Shown piece after piece: positions 1 through 12,059 of a stretch of 64,000 nt of DNA. The translations under genes were made by a program, and so were the position numbers. The stretch lies in assembly GCA_034670405.1 (NCBI GenBank), contig JAXDDX010000023.1, positions 2,065,501 to 2,129,500 of the forward strand, read 5' to 3'. The notes beneath the pieces were generated by a model, which did not search any database, had not been told where the DNA came from, and saw only the letters and a list, made by a program, of their open reading frames with translations. This stretch comes from Hoplostethus atlanticus (taxonomy: Eukaryota; Chordata; Actinopteri; Trachichthyiformes; Trachichthyidae). Position 1 is the stretch's first letter, and each line of letters begins with the position of its first letter.

Positions 1-1039
1 TTCCCTGCGCTGTGTCCCTCAATCCTGGGTTTCTGCAGCACTGTAATATTTCTCAATCACCAGGAAGGACACTGGAGAGAGTTCTCTGGTTCAGTCTGTA
101 GTTTATTTGGCACCAAAATAAACCACAGTCTAAAAGCAAATTCAACATATGCCTCATGAGTGCTAGAATAATATCCCCCATCTGGCATGAGTCCAACAGT
201 CAACAGTCAGGCTCCTGGCTTGTCGGCTGTGCTGTATCCCAGCATATTCTCTCAGTGTTGACTGAAACACACACATATAAGGAGAAACGCTGACCGATTA
301 GATCACTCCTGGCTCTCTCTGCCTCCTGACCAACGCTCAATCAACACGCTATACTTGCTACTATGCTATAGGTGCTGAAATATTACTAATAGTTAGAAAG
401 CAACAAGAATGTGTTCATTTTACATAAAATACATTACGTGCACAAAACAGCCCAAACACCCAAATTGCCAATTCCCATATTCATCAAAATAGCAAAACAT
501 ATAGATGACAGCGATTTCCAATGGAAATTCAATGGGAACTCTTCATTTAAGATAACACATGCATCATTAAGGTTCATCCACCCTCTCAGGTAGATGGTAA
601 ATGGTAAATGATTTATATATTTTCAGTTTTGGAGCCTTTAGCATCAAATTTGGCCTTGCAAAATTTTCCTGGTATCCCCTGAAGGTCTGACTCAACAAAC
701 ATCCCCATCCCACAATCTTACATGAGTTTCTTATGCAATGGAAACATAACTTTACTATTCCAGTAAATATTGTAGTGAAGCGTTTTTTTAGTCCCAAACG
801 GCTATGGACCAATCATGCCAAAGGCACGTACCAAGTGTAGTAGGCAAACATGTACACACAACTTGGCTATTTATTTTTCATCTCTATTTTCTTGTGGATT
901 TAGAGCTCTTTAGTACAACTTTGCATGTCTTTCCTCTGGAATTAATTGTTCTACATTGAGCAGCGTTCTACAGTGCAGCTAACCTTTCTTACAAATGAAT
1001 ACAATTGAAATCTGCTCATTCAATTCATTCAGTTTTTCC
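1..1039. other. Intergenic, no gene seen
   Basis: AT-rich sequence with no convincing exon or RNA gene. A short TGGTAAATGGTAAATG direct repeat at about 594-609 resembles the end of a common fish interspersed repeat, but the rest of that element is not recognisable here. Confidence 0.6.
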
Positions 1040-1294
1040 CATAATACATTGGGCAGAAGGCAGGGAAACACCCTGGACAGGTCGCCAGTCCATCTCAGGG
1101 CAAACACATAGACAGACAAACAATCATAGTCACATTTGAAACTATAGGCAATTTAGACTCTCCAATCCACCGGACTTGCATGTCTTGGGACTGTGGGAGG
1201 AGAATGGAGTACTGAGGGAAGGCATGGGAATCAAACCTGGATCCTTCTTGCTGTCAGGCAGGAGTGCTAACCACTGAGCCACCATACTGCCCCA
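1040..1294 (-). mobile_element. tRNA-derived SINE, minus strand
   Basis: Read on the minus strand, the head contains an A-box-like TGGCTCAGTGG (plus positions 1271-1281) and a B-box-like GGTTTGATTCC (1227-1237), as in tRNA-type SINE promoters. The body contains the stretches about a dash-separated cytosine-rich header, 'gactgtgggagga' (1191-1203) and 'ggacaggtcgccagtcc' (1075-1091), familiar from a very common fish SINE family with a LINE-like tail. It is diverged and lacks a clean tail repeat. The family is recalled, not searched, so the exact name is left open. Confidence 0.7.
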
Positions 1295-2699
1295 GGCCCA
1301 GAAAGCTATCCATCAATTACAATGACATCACTGAGAGCTGACAATTGTGTCAATTGTGCCTGATATGTTGTTGTTTAAGTCAATATTGCCAGCGTCACCT
1401 GGAAAAAGATAGATGCAAATTGGGGGAGCTGAACAAGATCAATATTTCTCTCTTTTGCTTTTGTTCATTATATGAGTCTGACCATGACGGTGTTCATCTG
1501 AGAGAGGAGGGCGCAAAAAAGAGAAAGATTAGCCTGAACGATCAAAGATAGAGCTCGCGTTCACCAGTCTGCCTTTATTGTTGCCTTATCTTACAAGTTT
1601 ATTAACATTTCAAATTAAATTAAATTTTCATTTCCAGAACAAAAGATGTCTTATCCAAATTATTGTTTAATTATTTTTCTATTTTCACCTGAAAAACAAC
1701 CTCTCATTCATATGTTGTGGTACTTTACACTCAAGTGAATGAAGCATAGGATAGCGTAGGTGTGAGTGATGATTTGGGATCTGCAAACACAATAACAAAG
1801 ATGAGCAGCCATAGCTGTTTACTGACAATTATAGAAGAAATTGAGGTTATGCGGTTGTATGTCCTCCTTCTGCTAGTACATGCTATTCTTCATTTCCAGG
1901 CAATAGTTTAATATGTGAACTAGCCTATGAAATAGACTGAAATCCTCAAGTGCCAGGGCTCAGTTCAATATGAGCAACCATGGGACATGCTGAGCTCTAG
2001 ATCAACAGCTTTGCTCTCATCTGATGAAAAACCTTAAGGGCAGCATGTTACTCTAATCAAGACTAAGCAATCCTTTTTTTATTACTCTACAAAGGGCTCG
2101 GGCTTGTCACCGTCTGCAGCCATGCGTATCAACCGTACCTTGGCGCTATGATCAGGCATGTCTGTTGAAGTGAATGAACCACAGATATATAGGAATAGAC
2201 AGTGACCTCTAGGGGAAATTGTTTGCCCTACACAGTGAAAGTTATGCCTCAAAATGCAGTTCAATTAGCTTCCACATGAAAGCATGCTTGAAACACTTCT
2301 TGAAGCTGGTGCTTCGCCACATGCTTTAATCACTCAGTCACTTTGATAAGGCTGGTGGCTTTCTTGTAAATCATTCATAGGTTAATTAAAGAGTACTTAC
2401 TTGTAATGTGCAATTGGTAAAAAAAATTACACAAGCTCCTGGGTGTGTTCAAGGGGAATTGAAGACTGGGCAAAAAACTTTTTGGTGCATCTTATCATTT
2501 TTATCTCTGCAGGCTCACTCTTTGTCCAGGAGATGTCAGTGTTGTCATTTGAAAAAAACAACAACAGTACATGTGTTTTCAGTTGCAACAGAGATACATA
2601 AGACAAATTAAATATACCATTCACTAGCTTGAGGTTCTTTCAAACATAAAAGGAATGTTTGTACAATGCAGCAGAGGGAAGTCAGCCCTTGATTGAGCA
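1295..2699. other. Intergenic, no gene seen
   Basis: Unique-looking AT-rich sequence. Only short chance frames occur, and no splice-flanked coding segment or repeat was recognised. Confidence 0.55.
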
Positions 2700-2920
2700 T
2701 CAAGGTACACTCATTCGTACCTTGGAGGTGTTCAAATTATGACCACTCAGCAGCGCAACTGGAGCAGTGGAGGGTTAAGTGCTTTGCTCAGGAGCACTTT
2801 GGCACTAGTTGGTGAGATGTTACCAATTCATGTCCCCAGCAAAAAGGGGACATGAGGATCCAGAGGATTGAATCTGGTGACCTTCTGTTTACAAGCCCAC
2901 TTCGCCAGCCTTTTAGCACC
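2700..2920 (-). mobile_element. tRNA-derived SINE, minus strand
   Basis: On the minus strand an A-box-like TGGCGAAGTGG (plus 2897-2907) is followed by a B-box-like AGATTCAATCC (2865-2875). The body then has the phrase 'cctgagcaaagcacttaacc' and 'gttgcgctgctgagtgg', typical of fish tRNA SINEs. The left end carries a short inverted repeat around 2703-2725. It differs in sequence from the SINE at 1.0-1.3 kb, so it belongs to another family. Confidence 0.65.
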
Positions 2921-2951
2921 AAATATTTCGACGGGCCCACAATACTGTATT

Positions 2952-3110
2952 ACAATTCAATTCAATTCAACTTTATTGTCATTCCATCTTACACAAGTGC
3001 CCAATGAAACGAAAAACTTTTCCTTGGGTTCGCTGTGCATTCCATACAAGAGTAAAAACCACACAGACAAGACAAAATTGAAACAGTGGAACAAGACAAC
3101 ATAGTACAAC
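2952..3110 (-). mobile_element. LINE/retroposon 3' tail with (AATTC)n end, minus strand
   Basis: An (AATTC)n run at about 2954-2970 is followed on the plus strand by 'aactttattgtcatt', the reverse complement of the common fish retroposon ending 'aatgacaataaagtt' plus simple repeat. The element therefore reads on the minus strand and ends at about 2952. Only the 3' end is present, and its upstream boundary is uncertain. Confidence 0.55.
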
Positions 3111-6100
3111 GTGACACGATGCCATTTTGGCATTCACTGTAATTTTTATAGTTTAGTGTTGAGGGCTTTCCCTCAGTGGGGATCAGTCAGGGGTTGGTGA
3201 GGCCTGGGCAGATCGATCACTCTATCTTTGTTGTGCTTGGCATCTATCTGCCATCAATCAGGCAGTGGTAGACACCTTGCAAGGTCAGAGGCACGGGCTG
3301 TCAATACTAGACATGGTGTGATTCAGCACTTCGTCAACCAGTTTGGCTTTAGCAGTTGTATATTTATTCCACTGCTGTGATCCTCCAGGTAAAATAATGT
3401 CCAGTTATAGAAATATACAGGTCAAAAAAGTAAAAAAGCCAGCATTTTACACAATTACACATCAGAGGTGAGCATTTCTTATATCAATATTCATGTTATG
3501 GACCACAGATCCCATTTGAACTCATAAATATCTCACTTTTTACATGCTCCACTGGTACATATTTGCTCCAACACTGTGGGGAATGGTTTTCAAAATCCTG
3601 CAGGGTGCCAGGTGGAGGGACCTCTGCTGTATGGTTAACACTGTATATTGCTTCACAGATGACACATACACTGTCAGACTTGTGTTTTGTCACTGTCACT
3701 ACCATTGATTGACCAGGTGCAATTCAGACCAGTGGTAGAGGAGCATCTAAACCAGCATGGGGACCATGCAGCAACACAGTAGGGCAGGACACCTAGGGCC
3801 TAACCTGGCAGCATAATCAGCTCCCTGGATGGATGCAGAAGAGGCTTTGCAGCAGCTGGCAGGCAGCGGCTGCCACTAACTGTACAGTATTTATCCAGAT
3901 TATTCACAGGGCTGCAAGATGTGGAGGAGGAAACTTGTATTGATCCTTCCCTGACAAGTTCAGAATCCATGCAGACAAAGCCGTGGAAGTGGAATAGCTT
4001 CCTATCCAGTTCAGTTAATTTGTGATTCTGCAGACACTTCTGAGTAATTGTTGCCTATAATATATTCTCACCGATATCTCATGAATCACGGTTTTATTTA
4101 ATGTCTATTCAACAAGGCAGTTACACAGAGAATTACCTTCAAGAGCCACCTGGTCACGAAAAACAGCATCATGACAGGCATTCAAATAGCAAACAAACAA
4201 AAATGCAAAACCTAATACGTGCAAAGTCAGATTTCACTATATTTATATTCATAAATTTCCTATGTAATAAAGAATGTAAGTCATACATTTCCATGTGGAA
4301 GTTCAATAGCATGTTTGATGCATTATTATTGCTCTGTGGAAGAGACAAGATTAACACAGACATCCATGGCCATAGACTTGGCAGGAGTGGAGGCACTGCA
4401 GGATAATGGTGAATCTTGGTGTCTGGGAGTTTCACAGCTGTTCTTATAACCTCTGGCTTCCTCCCAGCCCGCATCCTGCAGCACAGCTACAAAGGACTTG
4501 ATGAAGCTGCCTGCACTGTCACTGTAGTCAATCAACAGCCATGGAATAAAGATTAGGCTTTGTGTGTGTGTCAGTGTGTATACAGTATGGGTGCATGCGT
4601 TTCAATGCATATACACTGATGACATAGGTGCTTGTAATTGCAGGCAGCCTACTTCACGTTCCCGATGTATCCCTCCGTTGTCTGTATCTATTGTGCTGCA
4701 GCACCTGCACTGTGGCAGGGCGAGGGGCTGACCTTTAGCGAATGTCACGTTTTATGCGTTTTCCTTCCCCCGCGTGGGAGTGTCTGCCTGCCTCTCCTCT
4801 CCTCTCTCCTGTGTCATCACCTATCAGTCACTGTCAACCAGCCACTGTCCCAGAAGGCCACAGCTTCATCACCAATCTCCTCTCTCTCACTCAAAATGAA
4901 GACAAATGTTAACCGTTGCTCACCAACACGCAGATATAGCAATTAGACGAGAGCCGAGACCGGGACAGTGTTCATCAGGGAGATGATATACGCAAATAAC
5001 AGAACAATAACCATTCATATTCACGCAGGGTTTGCATCACATTTCTACCGGAATACCTAATTTCCTGGCAGGATTGCGATAAGATACGGTAGAAGCCAGT
5101 ATGGATTCAGAAGTATTAAGTTCCTATTAAGTTAAATCGCTGGATGTGAACACATTAGGCTTTCAATGCTATTCCCCAGCCACAGAACGCTTGTACAGCC
5201 TGGAAGAGAAATGAGAGCAGAGAGAAGAGAGCTCCGCAGGTTGGAGCACTATACGGTGTTGTAAAGACTGGAGGGGAAAAACAGCAACAGGAAAAAAAAT
5301 GTTTGGATGGTTTGTGGAGTGAAGAGAAAAACACAGCGGTGAGTGGTTTGTCTAATGAGAGCAAAACAGGGGCGCTTGCGCTGTGAATGGCTTTGCAGAG
5401 AGAGAGGGCAGAGTATGGGAACAACGGAGGAATACAGAATGTTGTTTAAATGTCGGTTTTTCTTTAGTTTTGGGTTGTAGGATAAAAAATCAACAGGCTT
5501 ACACACAGAGAAAACCCACAATCAGTTTATCCAACCAAAACATTGTTGCTAAAATCATGGGTATTGGTTATCGACATGGTATAGGCCTACTGTAGACAAG
5601 CTAGCAGTGCAAGAATTCCATGTAATATTATGTATAAAAAAGTCTAAAGGAGCAGAACACTAATCCTGCGAAAGGATCAGAGGAAGGCTGGTGTGGATTG
5701 AGTTGTGAACAGAGGAGAAGAGCAAGTGGCAGAGCGAATGAAAATGACAGCTGCATGTCACCCCGGCTGAGGGAAGACTGATGAGCTGCTTTTTTTTCCC
5801 AGCAACCTCTGTCTCCATCCGTCATCTCCTTTTAAACTGATTTGCTGGAGAGAACATGTCCCCGCCATCAATTACGAGGGATTTTACAACAACAAAGCTG
5901 ATCAGATAAAAATGTTGCGCTCCTCCAGTGAACACTCCGAGCGTCCCTCCCTGCTGTGAATCTGCACGAGTAAACAAGATTTCCAAGATTTTCACGTCAT
6001 TGCCGCAGAGCTCGTATTAGACTTGTTAATTCATGGGCTATGACTTCTCTGTTCCATTTACAGTGGGGCAGAGCTCAACATTTATGCCAACATTTGTTAT

Positions 6101-7299
6101 ATGCATTAGATAAGCTCCAGCAGCAACTATCTTTCCATATGATAGCTCCATTATTATAGCAGCTTACCTGAGGAGCTGATGATCGGATTTAATTACACAC
6201 ACAGGTTCAAATTTCGTAACATTAATATGTTCATATTTAGTCCTCATGGAGATGGCTGACTTGACAAGTGCAGAGATGATAGCAGAATGAGAGGAAAGGG
6301 CATAAAGTTGACATTTACAAGGTGGCACATTGACCTCTGCATTGGTTGAAGTCATATCTAAATAGCCTAGAAACTTCATACCAAGTCTTTATTTTTAACC
6401 TTCCTATTTGCTTTGGGTGAGTATGACACAAAATAATTTCATCTGTCAAAGGGTAAATATTGCAGGAATATGACTGTGAATGTTTTTAAAATAATACTTA
6501 ATTATATACCAATTCGTTTATTTACTTAGAGAAGATGAATCTATTGGAAATGGCTTCTTCTCTCTCTCCTTCTCTCTCTTTCTTCCTCTGTTTCTCTCTC
6601 CTATTACTCAACTGTGCTGCTGCTGCTGCTGCTGCTGCCTGGTCCAGGTCTCCCATGTAAAACCGATCCTTTATTTTAGTGGGACTAACCTGAATAAATA
6701 AATGTTAAATAAATAATTCATTGTGTACAGAATATGCACAGCGTATTCAGCCCATTCAGCACTTTGGAGTAGAAATGAAAATCCATATTTTTTTATGCCC
6801 TGACTAATATCCTGCATAGTACCCTTATCACTGCAGTACTATGCACATCTATCTTTTTAGTATCTTTTAGCAGTACCATTTCTTCAAAATACCTCACATG
6901 CACATGGGACATTGCATTCTTTTCCTGGATGGAGAACCTTTGAAGAATCAGATTTGACTTTCTTTGATCGCAGTTTTACTAACTACCGAAACCAACATTA
7001 CTACTAACAACAAGTTTAATTTGGTCACATAGTCATGCTAGCCAACTCACAGTTTTGGCAGCAAAATCCTAATTGATTCATCCTCCACTGCCCATCCAAC
7101 CCTCCCAAAAAAACACGCCAAGATGCATCAGAGGAGGATTAACAGGATTAACACACAAGGTACAGGACAAAACCTGCCAGGACCTCACATGTAGTGCAGA
7201 CAGAACATACTGTATGACAGTAGACTTAACATAAACACATAAATAGTATATATTCAAAGCTGAATAATTGTTCCAGTGTAGCTGCAGGGCTACATCTTG
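3111..7299. other. Intergenic, no gene seen
   Basis: No coding exon is recognisable. It contains a short TG-rich run (about 4560-4580), CT-rich sequence (6555-6600) and a (GCT)n run at 6616-6638. Some AT-rich parts (5990-6150) look unique rather than repeat-derived. Confidence 0.5.
6616..6638 (+). repeat. (GCT)n trinucleotide microsatellite
   Basis: About seven to eight perfect GCT units directly after a CT-rich tract. It is not inside a recognisable coding exon. Confidence 0.9.
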
Positions 7300-7319
7300 T
7301 CGAGGGGTCCATAATTCCT

Positions 7320-7500
7320 AGTAGCACCCCTGGCTTCCAATGATGGGTCTATAGGATCGGACCAGGATTAGTTGAGATAAATTGAGCTGCTGAAGTTGAT
7401 GCAAAGAACATCCTCTGTTGGGCCTTGTTGATTAGACTGGAGATGTTCTCGTCCAATCTGAGAGTCTTGCAGATGGTTTTTCCCCAGGGATTTGAATGAC
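7320..7500 (-). pseudogene. Decayed LINE reverse-transcriptase C-terminal fragment
   Basis: On the minus strand one frame reads LINKAQQRMFF. After a shift it continues LHQLQQLNLSQLILVRSYR. This matches the 'KAQQRLFFLRxLR...LLxxFYRxxIES' region that follows the RT core in fish LINEs. The frame is broken, so it is a relic. The upstream part of the same kind of ORF lies at 8069-8203 in the same orientation, separated by other repeat sequence. The LINE clade (L2, Rex1 or similar) is not settled. Confidence 0.55.
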
Positions 7501-7780
7501 TTCGCTGCGTTCCCAGTAGCACTGTTTATTACCAGGGGGGAAATTGGCCTGCGGGTTCATGCGGAAGTCAGTCCTCATCTCCAGCATCCTGAGAGTGCGA
7601 AAACTGCACTCGGCAAGATTTCTATGCAAAAACAGACCCATCTTATCAGCCAAAATCACACACTGAGGCTGGAATAAGAAGAGTGTCCCATCCTTCCTAA
7701 TTGAGACCCAGTAGATTTGCAGTATTTGTCCAAATATAATTCTGGCGTCGTATAGACACTGGAGGGAAATCTTCTCCACC

Positions 7781-8066
7781 CACAGGAAGTGACGAATTGA
7801 AACTTAAGAGTGAAATACAAACTGTCTCCTAAACAGCAGCGAGTGACCGCTCCATCCAGAGAAAGCTGAAGTCACTAAAGTTAGAGATTTTGCCTCTCTT
7901 GTCCCTTTGGTTTCCTTTGGTATAAAATGATCACAGACCGACCAGGTTGGTAAGCATGAGCGTGCTGTGTGCAGGTTACATGATGTCTGGGTATTGAAGT
8001 TCAAACAGTTGCCTCTCCCTGCCATTTGGAGCTACCAACATGCAAAGTTGCCTAATAATGCTTTAA
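7781..8066 (-). mobile_element. Interspersed repeat family 'R', copy 1 (minus), inserted between LINE pieces
   Basis: The reverse complement runs collinear with 58698-58942 for most of its length. Shared blocks are 'ggcaactt..catgttgg', 'ttgaacttcaa.acccaga', 'taccaaaggaaaccaaag' and 'gtcacttcctg'. A TTAA sits at the head (8063-8066). No coding capacity is seen. It is probably a non-autonomous DNA element, but its superfamily is unknown. Confidence 0.65.
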
Positions 8067-8068
8067 GA

Positions 8069-8203
8069 TTAAGATTGCTGTTGGCACACCAAGATGGCAG
8101 CCTGGCCAACTCTCTGCTGTAGTTGAACTCATCGTTGCCTTTGATTAGGCGCACTAAGGTGGTCTCATCTGCTAATTTGTTCAGGTTGACTGAGGAGTCT
8201 CTG
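8069..8203 (-). pseudogene. Decayed LINE reverse-transcriptase fragment (ADD-box region)
   Basis: The minus-strand translation reads LNKLADETTLVRLIKGNDEFNY and continues to a LPSWC motif. This corresponds to the LINE RT catalytic stretch FADDTTVVGLI...E.Y..EV..L..WC. The second catalytic Asp is replaced by Glu here (ADE), and the fragment ends where repeat family R begins, so it is inactive. It pairs with the downstream fragment at 7320-7500. Confidence 0.6.
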
Positions 8204-11200
8204 GAGTCATATCATGTTTTGTTCACCATACAAAAATATACAACCACCTTTTGGCTTGGGGAATGTTGCACATTTACCTTTTCATTGACCAGTAGGTGCT
8301 GCTACTGGTTTCTACAATGACCAATTGCAAAGGCCAGTTTTCAGGACTCTGCAAAGTGCTGAAGGGTGCTGGATAAACTGCATATTTATTGTAAACATGA
8401 CCTCTAGGTGGAGCTGTAGGCTCCACCAATGACTTCTAGCTACAAGGGTATTAACCAGGATATCGTTCAGCAGGTAAAACTATGCAAGTGTGCCAGTTTT
8501 CAGATTACTACTTTAAAGCAATTGAAATACTGAAATGCTGCACATATTCTGGTAAGTGGCAGTACAGATGCATGTTAGCCTCAAACTTCAAGGATCTACT
8601 CACTACTGTACATATACTGTGCTGTGATGAATCTGGTCAGTTCATATGGATGATATAAATTCTTAAGGTAGTGGGGAACTAATGATGGACACTGTATTGG
8701 TTCGGGGCAAGGTTGTTTGACTTCCTGGTATGAATGCTGAACCTGTACCTCATCCTGTTGTCATGCGCGCTGGTGCAGCAGCCCTCATATATTCTAGGAA
8801 TATTCATGGGTCCAGTATTTTTCTCACCTTTTTCCTGCCCCATCCTGTCTCATGCCCAGAGGCATGGTAACACAGCATCCTGTTTAAATCACTCTGGAGG
8901 GTCCCCTTTCGATGGGCAAAACAAAACACTTTCTGGGTCTTTCGGTTGAGCCATTGGGGATACAAGCTAAATTACATGTGGGCCAGAGTGAGAATCCAGT
9001 GAATTATTTATGTGCTTCCTGCTCTGTACCCTCCCCATCACTATATGGCATTGCAGGGGCGGTGGAGTCAGGCCAGGACATGCCTTCAAGCTGTTATTAC
9101 AACCTAGTACTCCTCAGGCAGCCATCATAGCAATCGATGCAGTCTCTCCCCTGTAGGGCTTCAGTGGACTTCAGAGGCATTAGAGGGAGGAGGAGTTATA
9201 TGAAAAAGGGGGAAGATATTTTATAAATTGTTTAAGATGGATAAAAGGAACAGGTTATGGTTTTAAAAGTTGTGCAGTAATTGGATATAAAGTATCACAG
9301 ATGACCACTGACCATAAGGTTACATCATATCTGCTTCAGAGCAGGTGATTAAGTCATTACATTTAAGTCAACACAGTCAACACATTTAACTGCAGTTTAT
9401 TGTCAGATTACCCATTTACAGTGTGCAATTCTAGTATTCCCCCCAAGCAATCCGTTGCATTTCAAAGATCATTGGACAACAGTTTCCCCTCTCCCTGACA
9501 TTGACACGGATACATTGTGGAAGTGATTGGATTGCTGGATGTCGGTAAATTGGTTTGGCTGCAAGTGATGTGGCCTCAGAGCAGAGCCCGAGGAGAGGCG
9601 CTGAGGGAAGGAGATAAGGGACAATGGCACCTGATGAAGACGATGGCTAAAGGGGAAGTCTTGGGATCGAGCACAACATGTTATGTTTGTCTTCTTGAGA
9701 CTACGGCTAATCCGATTACTACACTGTGGGGTGTCATTTGAGTTGGGTGCAATAACAGGGCCCATGTACATGGCTCTGTTGCGATTTGCTGAGAACACTG
9801 GAAGACCCACAGCATCATTTTCACTCATTTTCACCAAGACCAAAATAGCCAATAAACAGTGTACATTTCTTTCCAAATGTAAAAATCATGCTTCAGGCGT
9901 TTCTTCAGGATCAACAGAGATGTAGATCTGTCTGATCTGTCTGATCTATTGAGTTGGTCAGCTGCCATATGCTTGATTTAAGAAGCTTTATAAAAGTTTA
10001 TAGACACTCACTGTGCCATAAATGTCCCTTGTCAGAGGAGATGGGTGAAACACTGGGCAGATGAGGGCAGGTTACACAGCTCGCCTTCAACCAGAGGCAG
10101 CAGCATTCCCATTGCATCTGCACACAGATAGAAAAGTTAGAGAAAAATGACTACAATGTTCTCATATTCATCATGATCGCTAAGAGATGCTGACGTTTTT
10201 ATTCGAGTGCTCCACTTTATTTCACCGGCTGTCAGAAAATCTTGCCTATTGTTTGGTGACTTGCCACATTGTGTTGCAAGTGAAATGCTCTTGATCTCTT
10301 GAGTTGTGCTGACAGGTATCAGATGTCCTAGAACAGTAAGGGTTTATTAAAAAGTGTAACTGTAACGATCCACAACTTTATGGAATTGCAGTTACTTAAA
10401 TTAGCAATGTACTAAATGAGTAGCATAAGGTAAGAACAGAACAGCATCGCTTCTAATCTTAGAAAGGTTGGCATTTTATTTGCACTTACACACATCTGTG
10501 AAAAGAAAAATGCAGGTCTCACAAGATCTATCAGTTTCTAAAATAGCATTCATGAGCTCCTAATTATTTGTACCCAGATGGTTTTTATTGAAGTTCCTTT
10601 CAGCCGTTGGAAAATGACTGTTACGTAAAGCCTGCAGACACTTTTGTTGCTCCAAGCCCAAGATATACACGAGTGTGCAAAGATAAGATCTCACCTCAAA
10701 CTTGTTATATAACACATACGAATCCAATTATAACTTTTAGCACAATGCTTTCACAATTCAACACAACACCTCACGAAGGCAAAAGAGACGTTGATCACAT
10801 CTGCTGAACTTAATCATCTTCATCTGATTGAAACATCTTACCCACTACAGCTCCACAGAGAGATGAATTTGGCCAGAGAATCAGGCTCATTATTTGTCTG
10901 CTAGCTACCACCACAACAAACCCTGCATTCAAAATATACCTCCTTCAAATTCTCCATTTGTCCTTTTGCAAAGATCTATCAAACCCTTAGTTCCAACAGG
11001 GGATGTGATTTCAGTTCACCTCCATTCATAGTCTGTGAGAAAACCACATGCACACAGCATGATGGGACAGGTGGCGGCGTCAACCAGGCCAGCCCGATGA
11101 GCAGAAGTTGAAAATGTGTAATACAGTGCAAATGAGCATGATGGTTACAGGTTGCAGAACCAATATCTCCTTGTCAATATAATTTACAGTTGTGTCAGGA

Positions 11201-11998
11201 TTTTTCTATGACCCATATCTCAACTTATAAAGATCTTGGCAAACAAAATAATGCAGGAAAGTGGCAGAGGTTGTTTGTCTGTAACGTGAAGTTTAACCAT
11301 AGCAACTCATCTAGCTAGAAGGCTAGAGTAAGGCATCATTTCAAGATGTTGTTTTCCAGACATACAGTATATTATGGATTATATTTGTGCAAAATGAAAT
11401 GAAGAAAATGCTTTAAAAAAAATGCAACAGAGGTCTACATAAACAAATAAACCGAGAATTTTCTCCGGTGAAACAAGCAATGACTTTTTATATAGCGAAG
11501 CGACGCAAAGCAAAGTAATCCTGCTTGGTCTGCATGTACGGCGGCTCTCTGGCGCATGCATTAGCACATACACACACACGGACAAGCATAAAGTAAGACC
11601 CAGCTCTATTGTTGAAGCCCCAGCAGACAGCTTATCCAATTATGGCCACAGAAACTTTGGCTGCAACGGAGTCAACTCTGAAATTGCCTTGTGTGATTCA
11701 ATGTGTCCCACATGACGTGTAAAACTGACAGTGAGATTTCAGACTGGGATCCCAACAGAGATTGCTTCCCACAGGACACTGCTGTTTGGGCACGCTTGGC
11801 TGTGTGCCAGACAAGGAAGGTTACTCTCATCCAGTGAATATTGGATAATGTTTGTAGGCTTTATGCTAGAAGCCGTCACTTAAAGGCTCATTTAACTCAG
11901 ATGAGTGATGTTGTTAAATGTCATTATCTTAAAAGCAGTGAATTGGAGTGCTTGGTACAATCACAGTTGGAAGACAGTGGCGGTTGTGTTTTTTTTAT

Positions 11999-12001
<3 letters not shown>
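8204..12001. other. Intergenic, no gene seen
   Basis: No recognisable exon. Open frames of up to 135 codons (9469-9876, minus) have no family resemblance or splice context. The sequence is mostly unique and AT-rich. Confidence 0.5.

Positions 12002-12056
<55 letters not shown>
12002..12056 (+). repeat. (CT)n microsatellite
   Basis: An uninterrupted CT dinucleotide run of about 55 bases, preceded by a short T-run. Confidence 0.97.

Positions 12057-12059
<3 letters not shown>

Noticed and set aside
7432-7779. 115-codon minus-strand frame
   Set aside because: Its end overlaps the decayed LINE in another frame, and the rest shows no recognisable protein.
9469-9925. Overlapping open frames of 74-135 codons on both strands
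   Set aside because: No family resemblance, domain or splice context; consistent with chance in this much sequence.
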